Part shown: positions 61,770-64,000 of the stretch, piece after piece | How the letters are laid out: the number at the start of each line of letters is the position of its first letter | How positions within the stretch are numbered: position 1 is the stretch's first letter | NCBI GenBank assembly: GCA_947498815.1 | Contig: CANMLU010000001.1 | Location: forward strand, 496,001-560,000 | Source of the DNA: an uncultured Aquimarina sp. | GTDB lineage: Bacteria > Bacteroidota > Bacteroidia > Flavobacteriales > Flavobacteriaceae | Direction of reading: 5' to 3' | Length of the DNA stretch: 64,000 bases | The notes under the pieces: model-generated | Databases searched by the model: none | Told to the model about the DNA's origin: nothing | The model's input: only the letters and a program-made list of their open reading frames with translations | Position numbers and translations under genes: made by a program

Positions 61770-62150
61770 ATGGGGATTATTAGAAAAACACGGTCTATTA
61801 AGGTTTTACTTGCTGAATTTTACAATAGTCGAGATGCAGTTTCTGCGATAGAGTTAATCAAACGTCTTGATTCAAAATTGAATAAAACTACTGTTTACCG
61901 AGTTTTAGACAAGCTTGAAGATGATGGGGTTTTGCATTCTTTTCTTGACAAAAACGGAATTAAGTGGTACGCAAAATGTAATGCTTGCACCAATTCTAAA
62001 CATTTTGATGCGCATCCACATTTTCAGTGTTTAAGTTGTGGTAAGGTCGATTGTGTAACTATTGACGTTCATATACCTAAAATTCCCAACCGAGAAGTAA
62101 TGGTATCTCAAATTTTAATTCAAGGAAAATGTGAATCGTGTCTTAGTTAA
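61770..62150 (+). CDS. Fur-family metal regulator (Zur-like)
   Basis: A 126-residue Fur-family protein. The winged helix includes NSRDAVSAIELIKRLDSKLN and TTVYRVLDKLEDDGVLHSF. Structural zinc cysteines are in FQCLSCGKVDC and the terminal GKCESC; a first CNACTN pair and HFDAHPHF give the regulatory site His residues. The family includes Fur, Zur, Mur and PerR; linkage with merC and folE argues for zinc (Zur). Its own promoter contains the operator palindrome, so autorepression is expected. No Shine-Dalgarno or leader can be placed; possibly leaderless. Confidence 0.88.
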   Translation: MGIIRKTRSIKVLLAEFYNSRDAVSAIELIKRLDSKLNKTTVYRVLDKLEDDGVLHSFLDKNGIKWYAKCNACTNSKHFDAHPHFQCLSCGKVDCVTIDVHIPKIPNREVMVSQILIQGKCESCLS

Positions 62151-62187
62151 TATTGGCTATACCCGTCTTGTAACACGTTTTTTTATT

Positions 62188-62827
62188 CTAGTGATGTGTT
62201 TCCTTTCCGTATTTCTTTAATGCTTTTTCAACGTCTAAAATCGGGACTCGCAATGTTCCATCATTTAAATCTTACTTTTCGTAAATATTCAAATTGTGAA
62301 TATCATAAGGTGCATTATTCAAGTCAAGCATAATAACATCAAACATAAATGCTATTTCGGTATTTGCCACAAACCAATGAATATTGTCCTTTTCGGCAGA
62401 AATTGATGAACTACCTCCAATTTTATCAATTTTATCAATTGTAGGTTTTATTATTAGGTTTTCTTTTTCTTGCCTTATTTTTTCATAATGTATTAAGCGC
62501 ATTTCACCATTCAAAACCAGATGAGCGGAAGCCATATTGCTATGTCCATGTGGAATAATCGCTCGGTCTTTTTTCATTCCGAAATTTTTTTTACAAAAGC
62601 TGTTCTTTCGGGTAGTCCATTAAGTTTTAGGAATTTCACAGGCTTTGTATTCACTCCAAATTCTGGATATTGAAATCCTTTTATTAAATTTTTAAACTCT
62701 ATAAATTTCAAAATTTCGTTCAGGTCAATTTCTTTGTAAAGTTCTGAAATTTGTTCTTGCCATTGAGTCGCTGTAATTGATTCTGTTCTTAAATCGGAAC
62801 AAAATTCATTCAGTTTAATTGCTCAAC
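62188..62827 (-). pseudogene. 5'-truncated, frameshifted cupin-like gene
   Basis: Reading the minus strand from 62827 (no start codon, directly after a palindromic element) an open frame gives IKLNEFCSDLRTESITATQW, ...LIKGFQYPEFGVN and LKLNGLPERTAF and stops at an ATGA. The next frame begins MKKDRAIIPHGHSNMASAHL and continues IHYEKIRQEKENLIIKP, NIHWFVANTEIAFMF, with an in-frame TAA at 62272, then DLNDGTLRVPILDVEKALKK to the final stop at 62188. The HGHxNM...HW block looks like a cupin-type iron site. Start loss, one frameshift and one nonsense codon make this a pseudogene; the 101-codon ATG ORF (62272-62577) is only its middle part. Confidence 0.6.
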
Positions 62828-62907
62828 GGTTTGTAATTGGTTTAATGTTATTTCCAAAAGCATTGTATGCGAAAAGAGAGTTAATCAAAGCAAATTCGCT
62901 ACAGTTG

Positions 62908-62971
62908 CTAAAGGTAATTAATGCAAGTGAATTTCGGATAGGGAAATTCGGCCGCGATTAATTCATACACT
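62908..62971. repeat. Palindromic array element, copy C2
   Basis: Homologous to 50047-50110 (about 57 of 64 positions). Inner hairpin GAATTTC-GGATAGG-GAAATTC, outer arms AATTAAT / ATTAATT; closes rightwards with GTTAGTACACATG just before the next stop. A further AACGGTTTGTAATTGG sequence at 62833-62848, upstream of the pseudogene break, resembles the left arm of another element. Confidence 0.8.
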
Positions 62972-62988
62972 TTGTTAGTACACATGTT

Positions 62989-63513
62989 TTATCCGCTTAC
63001 CTTGTCCAGCATTTTTTTTGCTCGACCAGAAACTGATTTTCTGTCATCCGATGTCAGTCTTTCCAAATGTGGTTTTATCCATTCTTTTAAATCCGCATCT
63101 TTTTTCGTCCATTTTGTCAGAGTGTCCATCGTTTGGTTCAGTACAATCCAATCGTTGTGATTTGAGAGGTTATTTTTCATAATTTTCTTCGCTTGTCCGA
63201 TTTGTTTTTCAGTCATGTCTTTTTCGAGCGCCCCGAAAAGTTGTGATAAAGTCCATTGTGTGGATGCTTGGTCAATTTTGGCAATATCCGTCAGCAATCG
63301 ATCAATATATGGGATTAGAATTGATTTTTTCGCTTTACAAATCCGTTTCATTGCGTTTGAAGTTCGCAGTCGAACAATCTCGTCATTACTAAAATAGCAA
63401 TTAAACAATTCGTTGAAGAGTTCATTTTTCGCCAAAACTTCTTCAACAATCTCTACAGTATTTCCTAATGAATTTGGATGTCCACCTTTTAGTCGGTCTT
63501 CAAAATTTTTCAT
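62989..63513 (-). CDS. HEAT-repeat-like protein
   Basis: A 174-residue all-helical protein with HEAT-like helix pairs: LFNELFNCYFSNDEIVRLRT, SILIPYIDRLLTDIAKIDQA, QIGQAKKIMKNNLSNHNDWI, KEWIKPHLERLTSDDRKSVS. No signal peptide. Similar small helical-repeat proteins occur as single genes in bacterial accessory arrays; function unknown. Bounded on both sides by palindromic elements (62908-62971 and 63538-63568), so it is a clear example of a one-gene unit. Confidence 0.7.
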   Translation of the reverse strand: MKNFEDRLKGGHPNSLGNTVEIVEEVLAKNELFNELFNCYFSNDEIVRLRTSNAMKRICKAKKSILIPYIDRLLTDIAKIDQASTQWTLSQLFGALEKDMTEKQIGQAKKIMKNNLSNHNDWIVLNQTMDTLTKWTKKDADLKEWIKPHLERLTSDDRKSVSGRAKKMLDKVSG

Positions 63514-63537
63514 TTAGTCGCGATTTTTTATATGTGT

Positions 63538-63568
63538 GCCAACGTTTAATATATTGTGTTGTAGCAAG
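63538..63568. repeat. Palindromic array element, minimal copy
   Basis: GCCAACGTTTAATATATT faces AATATATTGTGTTGTAGC, giving a 31-bp imperfect palindrome with the left motif CCAACG and right motif GTTGTAGC. This is the shortest form of the element and shows its two ends most clearly. Confidence 0.75.
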
Positions 63569-63569
63569 T

Positions 63570-63962
63570 TTATTTTATTTTTTTGCTTTCCCACCATTTT
63601 GTATCCACTTCCAGATCATCAAACTCAAAGTTCAGGTTTGGGTCAATATTTATTCCATCTAGAGCGCGTTCCAAAAACTCCTCGGGAAGTTTAACAGAAT
63701 GTTCAAGGACATAATGGGGTAGCCCTTCTGGCCATAAGAAAATTCCATCAGTAAACTCTCCTGAACCAACAACTTCACCGCAAAATCTGCATTCACTTAC
63801 ACCTCCACTGGCATAAGGCATCATCACAGCTGATTCAAAGTAATTTAGAATTTTTTGCTTATCCAAAGATGATAATTCAGAGACAAAATCTTTAGGGTCA
63901 GGCCATCTGTCATTTTCGGGAATTCCTCCTTCGTTCCAATATCCAATAAGTCTAAGTTTCAT
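63570..63962 (-). CDS. Small CxxC protein of unknown function
   Basis: A 130-residue cytosolic protein. It begins MKLRLIGYWNEGGIPENDRW PDP and contains SECRFCGEVVGSGEFTDG then FLWPEGLPHYVLEHSVKLPE. The CRxCG...GSxExTDGxxxWPEGLxHYVxEHxVxLP pattern is a recognisable but uncharacterised bacterial family, probably with a metal or structural site at the CxxC. Its start is followed on the right by TTTTCTCAAATTATATAACGG, the left edge of another array element running out of the window. Confidence 0.65.
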   Translation of the reverse strand: MKLRLIGYWNEGGIPENDRWPDPKDFVSELSSLDKQKILNYFESAVMMPYASGGVSECRFCGEVVGSGEFTDGIFLWPEGLPHYVLEHSVKLPEEFLERALDGINIDPNLNFEFDDLEVDTKWWESKKIK

Positions 63963-64000
63963 TTTCTCAAATTATATAACGGTCTCGTGCATAAATAGTA

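Noticed and set aside
47057-64000. A classical integron cassette array
   Set aside because: The palindromes do not show RYYYAAC/GTTRRRY core sites and no integron integrase is encoded in the window; only the layout is similar. Reported as an integron-like array instead.

Overview
The window looks like a chromosome segment of a marine-type Flavobacteriaceae (Bacteroidota). The DNA is AT-rich, promoters of the flavobacterial TAnnTTTG type can be read, and the families are typical of the group: DUF4407, DUF6090, BlaI/M56 pairs, Alginate_exp porins, PorT-like barrels and Bacteroidota-type lipoproteins. The genus cannot be fixed from the sequence alone.

Layout. (1) 1-8.5 kb, minus strand: a patatin fragment, cardiolipin synthase, a universal stress protein, then a nearly complete molybdenum-cofactor set (moaA, a fused moaC-moaB, moaE, moeB with a rhodanese domain, moaD, mobA, a short ModE-like regulator, moeA). 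A likely client enzyme, a molybdopterin oxidoreductase, lies at 41.6-43.7 kb. (2) 8.7-11.4 kb: an SLC13/DASS carrier and a superoxide dismutase. (3) 11.4-29.5 kb: a two-component system (TPR/HisKA_2 kinase and a REC-GAF-sigma54-AAA+ regulator) divergent from a long plus-strand cluster of pirins, YcaC-like isochorismatases, flavodoxin-type quinone reductases, Alginate_exp porins, an esterase, an amidohydrolase and SnoaL/NTF2 proteins. Two operon heads in this cluster carry a palindrome with a CGATATATCG core placed at exactly the same distance (84.5 bp centre to TGG) from a TGGCAT -24-like box. The cluster also holds stumps of a DoxX and an NhaA gene. (4) 29.6-35.2 kb: tRNA-Leu(UAG) with a duplicated 3' end, a dipeptidase, a BlaI/M56 pair with a readable operator and promoter, and a DUF4407 protein. 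(5) 35.2-41.0 kb: a complete trans-4-hydroxy-L-proline catabolic operon with a divergent AraC regulator. (6) 44-64 kb: an accessory region of mostly single minus-strand genes (DinB, VOC, AraC, Crp, GNAT, methyltransferase, HEAT, CxxC protein), many decayed. They are separated by imperfect palindromic elements that share a left motif (TTCTCAAA...AACG) and a right motif (GTTGTWGC). Embedded in it are a BspA-like repeat lipoprotein, a large AsmA protein, and a folE/merC-fur divergon with two clear 7-1-7 type palindromes over its promoters.

The two most interesting signals are the identically phased palindrome/-24 box pairs that tie the sigma-54 regulator to the pirin cluster, and the palindrome-bounded, cassette-like gene array at the right end. 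The array resembles an integron cassette array in organisation but has no canonical attC cores and no integrase in the window.
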